From assembly GCF_001995255.1 (NCBI RefSeq), contig NZ_MUZR01000027.1:1-37254 (forward strand): a stretch of 37,254 nucleotides of DNA, given 5' to 3'. The notes beneath the pieces were generated by a model. The model worked only from the letters and a program-made list of their open reading frames with translations, was not told the origin of the DNA and did not search any database. This document shows, one piece after another, positions 7,416-15,516 of this stretch. Origin of the DNA: Thioalkalivibrio halophilus. Its GTDB lineage: Bacteria; Pseudomonadota; Gammaproteobacteria; Ectothiorhodospirales; Ectothiorhodospiraceae. A program made the translations under genes and the position numbers. Position 1 is the stretch's first letter; every line of letters begins with the position of its first letter.

Positions 7416-8577
7416 GGAATTCCTCCGGATCGTCTTCCACCGCAATGCCCTCGCCGGTGTCGGCCACCGCCGGGGCACCATCGCGCCGTGCGCGCTCGCT
7501 GTCGAGCTTGATGCGCAGGCGCAGGTCGTTCACCGAATCGGCGTTGCGCAGGGCCTCATCGTAGCTGATCTCGTGGTTCTCGTAGAGATCGAACAGCGCC
7601 TGGTCGAAGGTCTGCATACCCTGCTCGCGCGAGCGCGAGATCAGTTCCTTCATGTCGTGCACGGCACCCTTCAGCATCAGATCCGCCATCAGCGGGGTGT
7701 TGATCAGGATCTCGACGGCCGGGACGCGCCCCTGGTCGTCCTCGCGGCGCACCAGCCGCTGCGAGACGACGGCCTTGAGGTTCAGGGAAAGATCCATCAG
7801 CAGCTGTTCGCGCCGATCTTCGGGAAAGAAGTTGATGATGCGGTCCAACGCCTGGTTGGTGCTGTTCGCATGCAGCGTGGACAGGCACAGGTGCCCGGTC
7901 TCGGCGAAGGCGACCGCGTAATCCATGGTCTCGCGGTCGCGGATCTCGCCGATCAGGATCACGTCCGGCGCCTGGCGCAGCGTGTTCTTGAGCGCGATCT
8001 GGTAGTCGTGGGTGTCCACACCGACCTCGCGCTGGGTCACGATGCTCTTGCCGTGCTGATGCACGAATTCGATCGGATCCTCGATGGTCACGATGTGGTC
8101 CGAGGCAGACCGGTTGCGGTGACCGATCATCGCGGCCAGCGAGGTGGATTTGCCCGAGCCGGTCCCCCCGACAAAGATCACCAGGCCACGCTTCTCCATG
8201 GTGATCTCTTCCAGCTGCGGCGGCATGCGGATGTCCTCGAAACGCGGGATCTCCGAATTGATCACGCGCATCACCATGCCGCTGCTCCCGCGCTGGGTAA
8301 AGACGTTCACGCGGAAGCGCGCAATGCTCGCCAGGCCCACCGCGAAGTTGCACTCCTGATTGCGCTCGAATTCAGCCGACTGCTTGTCGTTCATCATCGC
8401 CCGCACCAGCGCCTGGGTGTGCGAGGGCGTGAGTTTCTGCTCGGTCAGCGGGACCACCTTCCCGTCAATCTTGGCGGCCGGCGGCATCCCCACGGTAATG
8501 AACAGGTCCGACCCGCCCCGGTCCACCAGGGCCTTCATCAGGTCGTGCATGTACTTGATCGCCTTGTCACGATCCAT
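7405..8577 (-). CDS. pilU: PilU, type IV pilus retraction ATPase
   Basis: The 390-residue product matches PilU along its length: GGSDLFITVGMPP at the N-terminus, ECNFAV, RGLVIFVGGTGSGKSTSLAAMIGHRN (Walker A), IEDPIEFVHQHGKSIVTQREVGVDT, the Walker B and His-box segments, and a C-terminal NADSVNDLRLRIKL. PilU assists PilT in depolymerising the pilus at the inner membrane. The ATG at 8577 is chosen because GGAGG lies 6 bases upstream; another ATG six bases earlier abuts that site. It follows pilT by about 57 bases and overlaps the next ATPase gene. This is the conserved pilT-pilU pair of pseudomonads and relatives. Confidence 0.95.
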   Translation of the reverse strand: MDRDKAIKYMHDLMKALVDRGGSDLFITVGMPPAAKIDGKVVPLTEQKLTPSHTQALVRAMMNDKQSAEFERNQECNFAVGLASIARFRVNVFTQRGSSGMVMRVINSEIPRFEDIRMPPQLEEITMEKRGLVIFVGGTGSGKSTSLAAMIGHRNRSASDHIVTIEDPIEFVHQHGKSIVTQREVGVDTHDYQIALKNTLRQAPDVILIGEIRDRETMDYAVAFAETGHLCLSTLHANSTNQALDRIINFFPEDRREQLLMDLSLNLKAVVSQRLVRREDDQGRVPAVEILINTPLMADLMLKGAVHDMKELISRSREQGMQTFDQALFDLYENHEISYDEALRNADSVNDLRLRIKLDSERARRDGAPAVADTGEGIAVEDDPEEFRVR

Positions 8578-8634
8578 GGGCATCCTCCGATTGGCGTGGC
8601 CGCCCCGCCGGGCGACCACGGCGATGGCTCGGTT

Positions 8635-9669
8635 TTACAGGGCGTCGGGGTTCACGGCCTTGCGGCGGGCATCCTCACGGCTGACCAGCCCCTGGGCCAG
8701 CATGTCCTTCAGGCACTGGTCGAGGGTCTGCATGCCGGTTCCGGCGCTGGTCTGGATGGTGGAATACATCTGCGCGATCTTGTTCTCGCGGATCAGGTTC
8801 CGGATGGCCGGCGTCCCCAGCATGATCTCGTGACCCGCAACGCGCCCGCCGCCGATCTTTTTCATCAGGGTCTGCGAGATCACCGCACGCATGGATTCCG
8901 ACAGCATCGCGCGCACCATGTCCTTTTCCGCAGCCGGGAAGACGTCGATGATGCGGTCGATGGTCTTGGGCGCCGAACTGGTGTGCAGCGTGCCGAACAC
9001 CAGGTGCCCGGTCTCGGCCGCGGTCAGCGCCAGACGGATGGTCTCCAGGTCGCGCAGCTCGCCGACCAGGATGGTGTCGGGGTCCTCGCGCAGGGCCGAG
9101 CGCAGGGCCTCGGAGAAACCGTGGGTATCGCGGTGCACCTCGCGCTGGTTCATCAGCGACTTCTTCGACTCGTGCACGAATTCGATCGGGTCCTCGATGG
9201 TGAGGATGTGCCCGTAGTCGTTCTCGTTGCGGTGGTTGACCATCGCCGCCAGCGTGGTGGACTTACCCGAACCGGTGGGGCCGGTCACCAGCACCAGCCC
9301 GCGCGGGTAGTTGGCGATGTCCTCGAAGATCTTCGGCGTGGCCAGGTCTTCCAGGGTCAGGACCTTGGAGGGGATGGTCCGGAACACCGCCGCCGCGCCG
9401 CGGTCCTGATTGAAGGCGTTGACACGGAAGCGCGCCAGCCCCGAAACCTCGAACGAGAAGTCCGTCTCCAGGAACTCTTCGTAGTCCTTGCGCTGACGGT
9501 CGTTCATGATGTCGTAGATCAGGCCCTGCACTTCCTTGTGCTCCATCACCGGGACATTCACCCGGCGCATGTCGCCATCGATGCGCACCATCGGCGGCAT
9601 GCCCGCGGAGATGTGCAGGTCCGAGGCCCCGTTCTTGACCGAAAACGCCAGCAGCTGCGTGATATCCAT
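8635..9669 (-). CDS. pilT: PilT, type IV pilus retraction ATPase
   Basis: PilT powers retraction of type IV pili, driving twitching and DNA uptake. The 344-residue length is standard. Motifs in order are NGASDLHISAGMPP, Walker A GPTGSGKSTTLAAMV near residue 135, IEDPIEFVHESKKSLMNQREVH, Walker B ILVGELRDLETI, the His box FGTLHTSSAPKTIDRIIDVFP and the PilT-specific AIRNLIREN. The ATG at 9669 is preceded by GGGGGA at good spacing. It is divergent from yggS with about 109 bases between starts, the arrangement seen in Pseudomonas. The promoter should lie in that gap, but I see no clear consensus. Confidence 0.97.
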   Translation of the reverse strand: MDITQLLAFSVKNGASDLHISAGMPPMVRIDGDMRRVNVPVMEHKEVQGLIYDIMNDRQRKDYEEFLETDFSFEVSGLARFRVNAFNQDRGAAAVFRTIPSKVLTLEDLATPKIFEDIANYPRGLVLVTGPTGSGKSTTLAAMVNHRNENDYGHILTIEDPIEFVHESKKSLMNQREVHRDTHGFSEALRSALREDPDTILVGELRDLETIRLALTAAETGHLVFGTLHTSSAPKTIDRIIDVFPAAEKDMVRAMLSESMRAVISQTLMKKIGGGRVAGHEIMLGTPAIRNLIRENKIAQMYSTIQTSAGTGMQTLDQCLKDMLAQGLVSREDARRKAVNPDAL

Positions 9670-9778
9670 TCAATCCCCCGTTGTTCCGGGCCGCCGCGCG
9701 CTCCGTCCGTGGCGACCGTGGATGGCGCCGATAAAGACACCACTTCTGATCATGTCTTCAGGACTATATCATAGGCCA

Positions 9779-10477
9779 ATGAGCACGCCAGAAGCCGCCC
9801 TCGAACGAGTTCACGCCCGCATCACGCAGGCCTGCCACCGTGCCGGCCGTCCGCGGGATTCCGTCCGCCTGCTGGCGGTCTCCAAGACCCGCGATGTCGC
9901 GGAAATCCGGGCCCTGCACCGCCTCGGCCAGACCGCTTTCGGGGAGAACTACGTGCAGGAGCTCATCGACAAGCACGACGCCCTGGAGGCACCCCCGGAA
10001 CCGGCCGGGATCGAATGGCACTTCATCGGCCCGCTGCAGAGCAACAAGACCCGCGCGGTGGCCGAACGCGCCGCCTGGGTCCACACCCTGGAACGCGAGA
10101 AGATCGCGCGACGCCTGAGCGAGCAGCGTCCCGAACACCTCGGTCCACTGCAGGTCTGCATCCAGGTCAATGTCTCCGGCGAACCGCAGAAGGCCGGCGT
10201 GGAACCGGACGCCCTGCCGGCGCTGGCGGACGCGATCGCCGCCCTGCCGCACCTGCATCTGCGCGGCCTGATGACCCTGCCGGCGGCCGAAACCGACCCG
10301 GAACGCCAGCGCATCCCGTTCGCCCGCCTGCGCGAATTGCGCGACGACCTCTGCCGTCGCGGCCACGAACTCGATACCCTGTCCATGGGGATGTCGGGCG
10401 ACCTCGAAGCCGCCATCCTTGAAGGTGCGTCGCTGGTGCGCATCGGTACCGACCTGTTCGGCCCGCGTCCCGCCTGA
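9779..10477 (+). CDS. yggS: YggS/PROSC family pyridoxal phosphate homeostasis protein
   Basis: This 232-residue protein has the alanine-racemase-like single TIM barrel of the YggS family. The PLP lysine is K36 in LLAVSKTRD; other family marks are FGENYVQEL, WHFIGPLQSNK, QVNVSGEPQKAGV, LRGLMTLPA and SMGMSGDLEAAI. Homologues bind PLP without known catalysis and keep vitamin B6 and amino acid pools in balance. The ATG at 9779 sits only a few bases after a TATATCAT element (9765-9772) that could be a -10 box, so the mRNA may have a very short or no leader. It is followed by proC and yggT in the conserved order. Confidence 0.95.
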   Translation: MSTPEAALERVHARITQACHRAGRPRDSVRLLAVSKTRDVAEIRALHRLGQTAFGENYVQELIDKHDALEAPPEPAGIEWHFIGPLQSNKTRAVAERAAWVHTLEREKIARRLSEQRPEHLGPLQVCIQVNVSGEPQKAGVEPDALPALADAIAALPHLHLRGLMTLPAAETDPERQRIPFARLRELRDDLCRRGHELDTLSMGMSGDLEAAILEGASLVRIGTDLFGPRPA

Positions 10478-10504
10478 ATCCACCCCTTCTGCACCGGAGT
10501 CCGC

Positions 10505-11326
10505 ATGCCCCAGCATTCCCGCGAAGTCGCCTTCATCGGCGCCGGCAACATGGGCGAGGCCCTGATCCAGGGGCTGGTCGACAGCGGACGCGCCGCCGAC
10601 CGCCTGGCCCTCGCCGACACCCGCCCGGAACGCGTCGAAGCCCTGCAAGGCCGCTTCCCCGGCCTGGGCGCCGGCAGCCCGGAAGAACTCGCCGGCGACA
10701 CCGGCATCCTGGTCCTGGCGGTCAAGCCGCAGACCCTGCCCGAGGTCGCACCGACGCTGCGCGACGCGGTGGCCAGCGGCGACCCGCTGGTGGTCTCCGT
10801 GGCCGCCGGGGTCACCACCGCCCGGCTGGGCGAATGGCTGGGACCGCAGGCGCGCATCGTACGGGCCATGCCCAACACGCCCGCGCTGGTGGGCGCCGGT
10901 GTCACCGGCCTGTTCGCCGGGCCCGGCGTGGGCGAGGAAGACCGCCGGGCCGCAACGGCCCTGATGGAGGCCGTCGGCCGCGCCCTGTGGGTGGAAGACG
11001 AAGAACTGATGCACGCCGTGACCGCGACTTCCGGCAGCGGTCCGGCCTATGTCTTCCTGATCATCGAGGCCATGCAGGCCGCCGCCGAGGAGCTGGGGCT
11101 GCCGCCGGAGACGGCGCGCGAACTGACCCTGGGCACCCTGGCCGGCGCCACCCGGCTGGCGGCCAACAGCCCCGAGGATGCCGCGGAGCTGCGCCGGCGC
11201 GTCACCTCGCCCGGCGGCACCACCGAACAGGCCCTGAACACACTCGAGCAGGGCGACCTGCGCGGCCTGCTGCGGCGCGCCATGCAGGCGGCGGCGGCAC
11301 GCAGCGAGGAACTCGGCCGCGGCTAG
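10505..11326 (+). CDS. proC: Pyrroline-5-carboxylate reductase
   Basis: ProC makes the last step of proline synthesis, reducing pyrroline-5-carboxylate with NAD(P)H. The 273-residue product has the N-terminal dinucleotide fold FIGAGNMGEALIQGL, the LAVKPQTLPEV segment, VRAMPNTPALVGAG, and the C-terminal signature TATSGSGPAYVFLIIEAM with VTSPGGTTEQAL. It lies 27 bases after yggS with a GGAG just upstream of the ATG, so co-transcription is likely. Length and motifs are complete. Confidence 0.97.
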   Translation: MPQHSREVAFIGAGNMGEALIQGLVDSGRAADRLALADTRPERVEALQGRFPGLGAGSPEELAGDTGILVLAVKPQTLPEVAPTLRDAVASGDPLVVSVAAGVTTARLGEWLGPQARIVRAMPNTPALVGAGVTGLFAGPGVGEEDRRAATALMEAVGRALWVEDEELMHAVTATSGSGPAYVFLIIEAMQAAAEELGLPPETARELTLGTLAGATRLAANSPEDAAELRRRVTSPGGTTEQALNTLEQGDLRGLLRRAMQAAAARSEELGRG

Positions 11327-11416
11327 GGAAACACTGATCATGTCCCTTGGCTTCCCGACAACCCTGGAGGAAAATACGCGTCTTCATTCGCGCCGCGCAG
11401 ACCGCCAGGAGCCAGC

Positions 11417-11986
11417 ATGAACCCCGGAGCCATGACCACCGGCCAGGAGATCCTTAACTTCCTCATCGGCGTTGCCTTCGGCATCGCCATCATCCTGCTG
11501 ATGCTGCGGGTCATCTTCGGGCTGGTGCGGGCCGACTACCGCAACCCGATCTCGCAGACCATCCTGATGCTGACCACGCCGCCGCTGAACCTGCTGCGGC
11601 CGATCATCCCCTCCATCGGGCGCGTCGACACGGCAGCCATCGTGCTGATGGTTGTCCTCAAATTCCTGGAACTGTGGCTGCGCGTTGCCGTACTGGGCAT
11701 GGAAGCCGACCCGGTGATTCTGCTGCTGGTGGCCATACGCGAACTCCTGATCACTGCGATCTGGGTATTCATCATCGCCCTGATCGTCGAGGTCGTGATG
11801 AGCTGGGTGCAGGCCGGCGGCGGGGGCGGATACAACCCTATCGCGCGACTCGCGGCCGACGTGAACCGCCCCATTCTCGGCCCGCTGCGGCGCATGCTCC
11901 CGTCCACCGGGGCCATCGACTTCTCGCCGATGATTGCCCTGGTCGGGCTGTATATCCTGACCATCATCGTGCGCGGGATCTTCTGA
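11417..11986 (+). CDS. yggT: YggT family integral membrane protein
   Basis: The 189-residue protein belongs to the YggT (YlmG-related) family. Two YggT repeats are visible, each with hydrophobic helices around an LLRPIIPSIGRVD-like element (near residues 57-70) and its counterpart GPLRRMLPSTGAIDFSPM near residue 160. Four membrane helices are likely. The family is linked to cell division, membrane organisation or osmotic shock in different bacteria; the exact role is not settled. AGGAG lies 6 bases before the ATG. It stands 90 bases after proC, in the conserved yggS-proC-yggT order. Confidence 0.93.
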   Translation: MNPGAMTTGQEILNFLIGVAFGIAIILLMLRVIFGLVRADYRNPISQTILMLTTPPLNLLRPIIPSIGRVDTAAIVLMVVLKFLELWLRVAVLGMEADPVILLLVAIRELLITAIWVFIIALIVEVVMSWVQAGGGGGYNPIARLAADVNRPILGPLRRMLPSTGAIDFSPMIALVGLYILTIIVRGIF

Positions 11987-12100
11987 GACCCGGCTGCGCA
12001 AATAGTGCCAGAAAGACTAGACTCGAAATCAGGGGCGGAACCCGCCGCCCGGCTCCGGTATGGATCCCGGGGCATGGTTCAAGCGAATGAGGAGTCCGAT

Positions 12101-12553
12101 ATGACAAGAGTTCAGCGTGTTCTCGGTGGCGTCGTCTCGATCGTGGCCGCCCTCGCCCTCGGCAGTTCGGTGGCGAACGCGAACGAGACCGGGTTCGACG
12201 ATCACGTGGTCTATTACAACGTCATCAACACCACCTTCCTGTCGCCCGAAGTTGCGCGTGCCTATGACGTCCGTCGCAGCAGCAACCGTGCAATGATCAA
12301 CGTCACCGTCATGGAACGCACCGATGACGGTCTGCAGGCCGTTTCCGCCGATGTCAGCGGCAACGCGGTCAACATGAACCAGCAGTCGCGCAGCCTGCGC
12401 TTTCGCGAGATCGAGGACGGCGACGCGATCTACCACCTCTCGGAAATGACGGTGCGCGCGGGCGAAGAAATGACCTTCAATCTGGAGATCACGCCCGCGG
12501 GGTCGGACGAGGTCCTGCCGATCGAGTTCGAGCAGAAGTTCTACGTCGACTGA
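12101..12553 (+). CDS. DUF4426 family periplasmic protein
   Basis: This 150-residue protein starts with a clear signal peptide (hydrophobic core GGVVSIVAALALG, cleavage near SVANA-NE) followed by a small beta-rich domain: VVYYNVINTTFLSPEVARAY, RAMINVTVMER, and a C-terminal VLPIEFEQKFYVD. These fit the DUF4426 family, commonly located next to yggT in gammaproteobacteria. Its function is unknown; the context suggests an envelope role. GAGGAG lies 7 bases before the ATG. The gene faces the minus-strand TauE-like gene, with a GC-rich hairpin between them. Confidence 0.85.
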   Translation: MTRVQRVLGGVVSIVAALALGSSVANANETGFDDHVVYYNVINTTFLSPEVARAYDVRRSSNRAMINVTVMERTDDGLQAVSADVSGNAVNMNQQSRSLRFREIEDGDAIYHLSEMTVRAGEEMTFNLEITPAGSDEVLPIEFEQKFYVD

Positions 12554-12560
12554 AGTCCGT

Positions 12561-12593
12561 GCCCGGGGCGGGGCTGCACCCGCCGCTCCGGGC
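12561..12593. terminator. Probable bidirectional terminator hairpin
   Basis: GCCCGG (12561-12566) pairs with CCGGGC (12588-12593), and inside it GGCGGG (12567-12572) pairs with CCCGCC (12579-12584), leaving a 6-base loop and a 3-base bulge. It lies between two convergent genes. There is no proper T tract on either side, so termination strength is uncertain. Confidence 0.5.
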
Positions 12594-12597
12594 CGTT

Positions 12598-13263
12598 CTA
12601 GACCAGCAGAACCACCAGCATCCCGACCCCGTACAGGGCGATGGCCGCTCCCGCGACCCGGCGCACCCAGGGCCGACGCACGAAACCCGCCAGCTTCGCC
12701 GCGAACACCCCCATCAGCAGCAGGTTGGGCAGCGTCCCCAGCGCGAACGCCGCCATCAGCGCCGCACCCTCCAGCGCGCCGCCGGCGCTCAGCGACCAGG
12801 CCAGCACGCTGTAGACCAGACCGCAGGGCAGCCAGCCCCACAGCCCGCCAACCACCAGCGCCTGCCCCGGATTGCGCACCGGCAGAAAGCGCCGGCCCAG
12901 CGGCTCGATGCGCCGCCACAGCACGCCGCCCACCTGCTCCAGCCGCGCCAGCACCGGCCACCACCCGGCGATGTAGAGTCCCAGCAGGATCAGGAAGATC
13001 GCGGCCACCACCTGCAGGATGGTCTGCCCCGCGGGCAGCCCCCCGAGCAACGTGGCACCCAGCCACCCCGCCAGCGCCCCGGCGATGACATAACTGGTCA
13101 TGCGGCCGATGTTGTAACCCAGCAGCAGCGGCCACACCGGGCCACGGCGCCCGGCATGCCCCATGGAAATGGCCCCCACGATGCCGCCGCACATCCCGAG
13201 GCAGTGCACACCGCCGAGGATGCCCACCGCGGCGGCCGCCAGCAGCGTACCCGGATCAGCCAT
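12598..13263 (-). CDS. TauE/SafE-like (UreH-type) membrane protein
   Basis: The 221-residue protein has about six hydrophobic segments. Its N-terminus carries GGVHCLGMCGGIVGA, the Cys-containing motif of the UreH/DsbD-like transmembrane family often annotated as sulfite exporter TauE/SafE; a second half begins near LPCGLVYSVLAWSLS with another conserved Cys. Relatives commonly sit beside the ccoGHIS genes for cbb3 oxidase maturation and may transport a metal or reducing power, but no cco gene is visible here. It follows the TerB-like gene by 15 bases on the same strand, suggesting co-expression. The transported substrate cannot be read from sequence. Confidence 0.85.
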   Translation of the reverse strand: MADPGTLLAAAAVGILGGVHCLGMCGGIVGAISMGHAGRRGPVWPLLLGYNIGRMTSYVIAGALAGWLGATLLGGLPAGQTILQVVAAIFLILLGLYIAGWWPVLARLEQVGGVLWRRIEPLGRRFLPVRNPGQALVVGGLWGWLPCGLVYSVLAWSLSAGGALEGAALMAAFALGTLPNLLLMGVFAAKLAGFVRRPWVRRVAGAAIALYGVGMLVVLLV

Positions 13264-13278
13264 GATGTCGTGCGACCG

Positions 13279-13773
13279 TCATTCCCGGCCGCCCTGTTCT
13301 TCCGGTGCCTCGCCGCGCTCCTCCAGCACCGCCAGCTTGGTGCGGATGAACGTGGCATGCGGCACGTACAGCAGGTCCGCCAGCCGCCGGATCACCGCCT
13401 CCTGGCGCTTGTGCAGTTCGTCGTTGGCCAGCGCCGAGCGCCACAGGCCTTTCATGATCGCCGCCTTCTGATCGGCATCGAAGGCAGCGTTCACCTCGCG
13501 CACCACCGGATGCAGGGAGACCAGCGCATCGCTCTTTTCCCGTGCGATGTCCAGCAGGGCATCGGCCGCCTCGTCGTCCAGTCCGAACATCTCGATCAGG
13601 TTGGCGCGCACGGTCTCCAGCTCCGCATCCACCAGCTGGAAGTCGGCACGGCACACCTCCATCATCAGCGCGGCCGCGGCGTGCTGCAGGCGCTCCTGTT
13701 CGTCGCCGGTCTCGCTGTCACTGCGTTCGGCGCGCATCAGCTGCTGCCAGCGCGCCCGCAACTGCTCAATCAT
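13279..13773 (-). CDS. TerB-like (DUF533/YfcS-type helical) protein
   Basis: The 164-residue, all-helical, acidic soluble protein has the pattern of the TerB family: LQHAAAALMMEVCRADFQLVDAELETVRANLIEMFGLDDEAADALL, then MKGLWRSALANDELHKRQEAVIRRLADLLYV, with paired acidic residues at the helix turns that bind metal in tellurite-resistance TerB. Many such proteins have no link to tellurite; a general cytoplasmic or membrane-peripheral role is all that can be said. It precedes the TauE-like gene and is divergent from the QueC-like gene, with about 125 bases between starts. Confidence 0.8.
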   Translation of the reverse strand: MIEQLRARWQQLMRAERSDSETGDEQERLQHAAAALMMEVCRADFQLVDAELETVRANLIEMFGLDDEAADALLDIAREKSDALVSLHPVVREVNAAFDADQKAAIMKGLWRSALANDELHKRQEAVIRRLADLLYVPHATFIRTKLAVLEERGEAPEEQGGRE

Positions 13774-13898
13774 CGTCTGTCTGCTCCCGGTGAAGTCCCA
13801 TCAATGAGGCCACGACCATGCCCCCGGGTTCCGCGGCTCCCACCCCGTCCCCGTCCCGGTCTCTGGCGACGTTCCCGCGCGGCGCATAATTTGTAGCC

Positions 13899-14540
13899 AT
13901 GAACCCGGAACCCGACCTGCTCCTGCTCTCCGGCGGCGTCGAAAGCGCCGCCCTGCTGCGCCGGTGGTGCGCCGAAAACCGCCCCGTCATCGCCACCTGG
14001 GCCGACTATGGCCAGCGCAATGCCGCACGTGAGCGGGCTGCGGTCCTCGCCCTGGCCGAAGCCGAGGGCGTGCGCCTGGAAACCGTGGAAACCGGGGCCC
14101 TGCGCGAGGCGTTCACCCGGCGTGCCGACTGGGTCGGGCATGTCCCGCTGCCGCAGCGCAATCTGCTGATCCTGGCGCTCGCGGTCAATCTGGCCCAGCA
14201 CCACGGTGCCGGACGCATCCTGCTCGCGCTCAACCGCGAGGACGCCGGGCACGGCCCGGGCAGCGGCGCGGCCTTCCTGCAGGGCTTCGGCTCGCTGGCC
14301 GCCCGGCTGGTTCCCGGCCTGTCGGTGGCCGCCCCGCTGCAGGAACTCGGCAAGGCCGATATCATCCGTCGGGGCGCACAGGACGGAGTGCCATGGCGCC
14401 TGACCTGGAGCTGCCTGCTGGGTCAGGAACGCCATTGCGGCCGCTGCCCCCAGTGCCACGCCCGCCAGGCCGCCTTCGCCGCGGCCGACGTCCCCGACCC
14501 GACCGACTACCGCCAGCCACCCGGACCGCAGACACCATGA
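13899..14540 (+). CDS. QueC-like PP-loop protein with altered motifs
   Basis: This 213-residue protein resembles 7-cyano-7-deazaguanine synthase: an N-terminal PP-loop LLLSGGVESAALL, GKADIIRRGAQDGVPWRLTWSC, and a zinc site C172, C180, C183, C186 (C-x7-C-x2-C-x2-C). Two features differ from standard QueC. The PP-loop has Glu (E15) where SGGxDS is usual, and the segment normally containing a DYSGYPDCRP-type substrate motif reads NREDAGHGPGSGAAF. It may therefore act on another carboxylated substrate or have lost activity; it might still be a QueC variant. No queD, queE or queF is nearby. It overlaps the next small gene by 4 bases (ATGA). Confidence 0.75.
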   Translation: MNPEPDLLLLSGGVESAALLRRWCAENRPVIATWADYGQRNAARERAAVLALAEAEGVRLETVETGALREAFTRRADWVGHVPLPQRNLLILALAVNLAQHHGAGRILLALNREDAGHGPGSGAAFLQGFGSLAARLVPGLSVAAPLQELGKADIIRRGAQDGVPWRLTWSCLLGQERHCGRCPQCHARQAAFAAADVPDPTDYRQPPGPQTP

Positions 14541-14788
14541 CCGAAGAAACCCCGCGCCACATCCTCGAACGCCTGGAAATCGCCATCCTGACCGGCGAGA
14601 CCCTGCAGCTGCACTGGGCCGGCCCCGATGACGGGCCCGATGCCGGGCGCGCCTGGATGGGCCGGGTCACGCCGCGCGAGGTCACCGCGGACGACCGCGG
14701 GCATCACTGGCTGGAAGGCACCTGCGAGGGCGAGACCGTACACATCCGCCTGGACCGGATCCGGAACATGCCCACGCCGGTCAAGTGA
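14537..14788 (+). CDS. Small Sm/SH3-fold protein, possibly Rof-like (83 aa)
   Basis: The 83-residue product has the pattern of a small beta-barrel: an N-terminal helix HILERLEIAILTG, then LQLHWAGPD, AWMGRVTPREV, HHWLEGTCEGETVHIRLDRI. The ending and length resemble Rof-type Rho-binding antiterminators, whose C-terminal strands end in xRLDKI, but the similarity is weak and seen by eye only. The ATG overlaps the stop of the QueC-like gene. The 3' end overlaps the convergent nucleotidase gene by 8 bases. Pairing with the QueC-like gene could also mean a shared, unrecognised function. Confidence 0.6.
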   Translation: MTEETPRHILERLEIAILTGETLQLHWAGPDDGPDAGRAWMGRVTPREVTADDRGHHWLEGTCEGETVHIRLDRIRNMPTPVK

Positions 14789-15485
14789 GCCCGTCCAGCA
14801 GATCCGACAGGTCCTCCAGCAGCACCCGGTCATCGCTTGTCATCGGGGCACCGCGCTCGTCCGGGTAGCGCATGCCGCGCAGCTGGGCGATACCCGCCCG
14901 GCGCGCGCTGGCGAGCGCATGCAGGTTGTCGTCCACCAGCAGGGTGCGCGCAGGGTCGTGGGGTGCCACCGCCTGCAGGCGCTCCCAGAAGGTCGCGTCC
15001 TCCTTGGCGCAGAACAGGTCATGGGCGGAGACAATGCGGTCGAGATGGTCCCCGATCCCGGTCAGGCGGTGCTTGAAGGCATACACCTCGGGATGGGCGT
15101 TGGTCACCAGCACGCGCTCGCGCCCGCTGGCGGCGATCCGGTCCAGGACCTCGACGGCGTGCGGCTTGATGGCCACGTGATGGGCAAGCTCGCGCTTGAG
15201 CGCGAGCACGTCGAGACCGGTGAAATGCGTCCAGTGGTCGACGCAGTACCACTCCAGCCGCCCGCGCACCCGCTGCATCTCGTCTTCCAGCCGCCGGCGC
15301 GCGCATTCCGGGTCATCGGGCTGGCAGCGCATGTATTCCTGCGGGATCAGCTCCCCCCAGAACCGGTTGTCGAAGTGCAGGTCCAGCAGCGTGCCGTCCA
15401 TGTCGAACAGCACGGTATCCACCCGCGACCAGTCCACCGGCGCGGCGGGCGTCTCGGGATTTTTCGCGCGGGTCTGCGAGTCCAT
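14781..15485 (-). CDS. yrfG: HAD-family GMP/IMP nucleotidase (YrfG-like)
   Basis: The 234-residue protein has the haloacid dehalogenase motifs: VLFDMDGTLLDLHFDN (motif I, two catalytic Asp), VLVTNAH (motif II), and TLLVDDNLHAL with the preceding Lys in CAKED (motifs III/IV). FWGELIPQEYM and EWYCVDHWTHFTGLD are typical of YrfG, which dephosphorylates GMP and IMP in E. coli. The start at 15485 gives standard length. It lies very close to the divergent secreted-protein gene (start 15517), so their promoters must overlap. In many gammaproteobacteria this gene sits beside nudE and cysQ, as here. Confidence 0.92.
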   Translation of the reverse strand: MDSQTRAKNPETPAAPVDWSRVDTVLFDMDGTLLDLHFDNRFWGELIPQEYMRCQPDDPECARRRLEDEMQRVRGRLEWYCVDHWTHFTGLDVLALKRELAHHVAIKPHAVEVLDRIAASGRERVLVTNAHPEVYAFKHRLTGIGDHLDRIVSAHDLFCAKEDATFWERLQAVAPHDPARTLLVDDNLHALASARRAGIAQLRGMRYPDERGAPMTSDDRVLLEDLSDLLDGLT

Positions 15486-15516
15486 GAGATGTGGGGAAGC
15501 AACGACGGGATTGACG

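Noticed and set aside
7393-9774. Long plus-strand open frame (793 codons) across the pil genes
   Set aside because: It is antisense to three clear ATPase genes, and its His/Gln/Val/Asp/Arg-rich product is the mirror of their codon pattern. No domain is visible.
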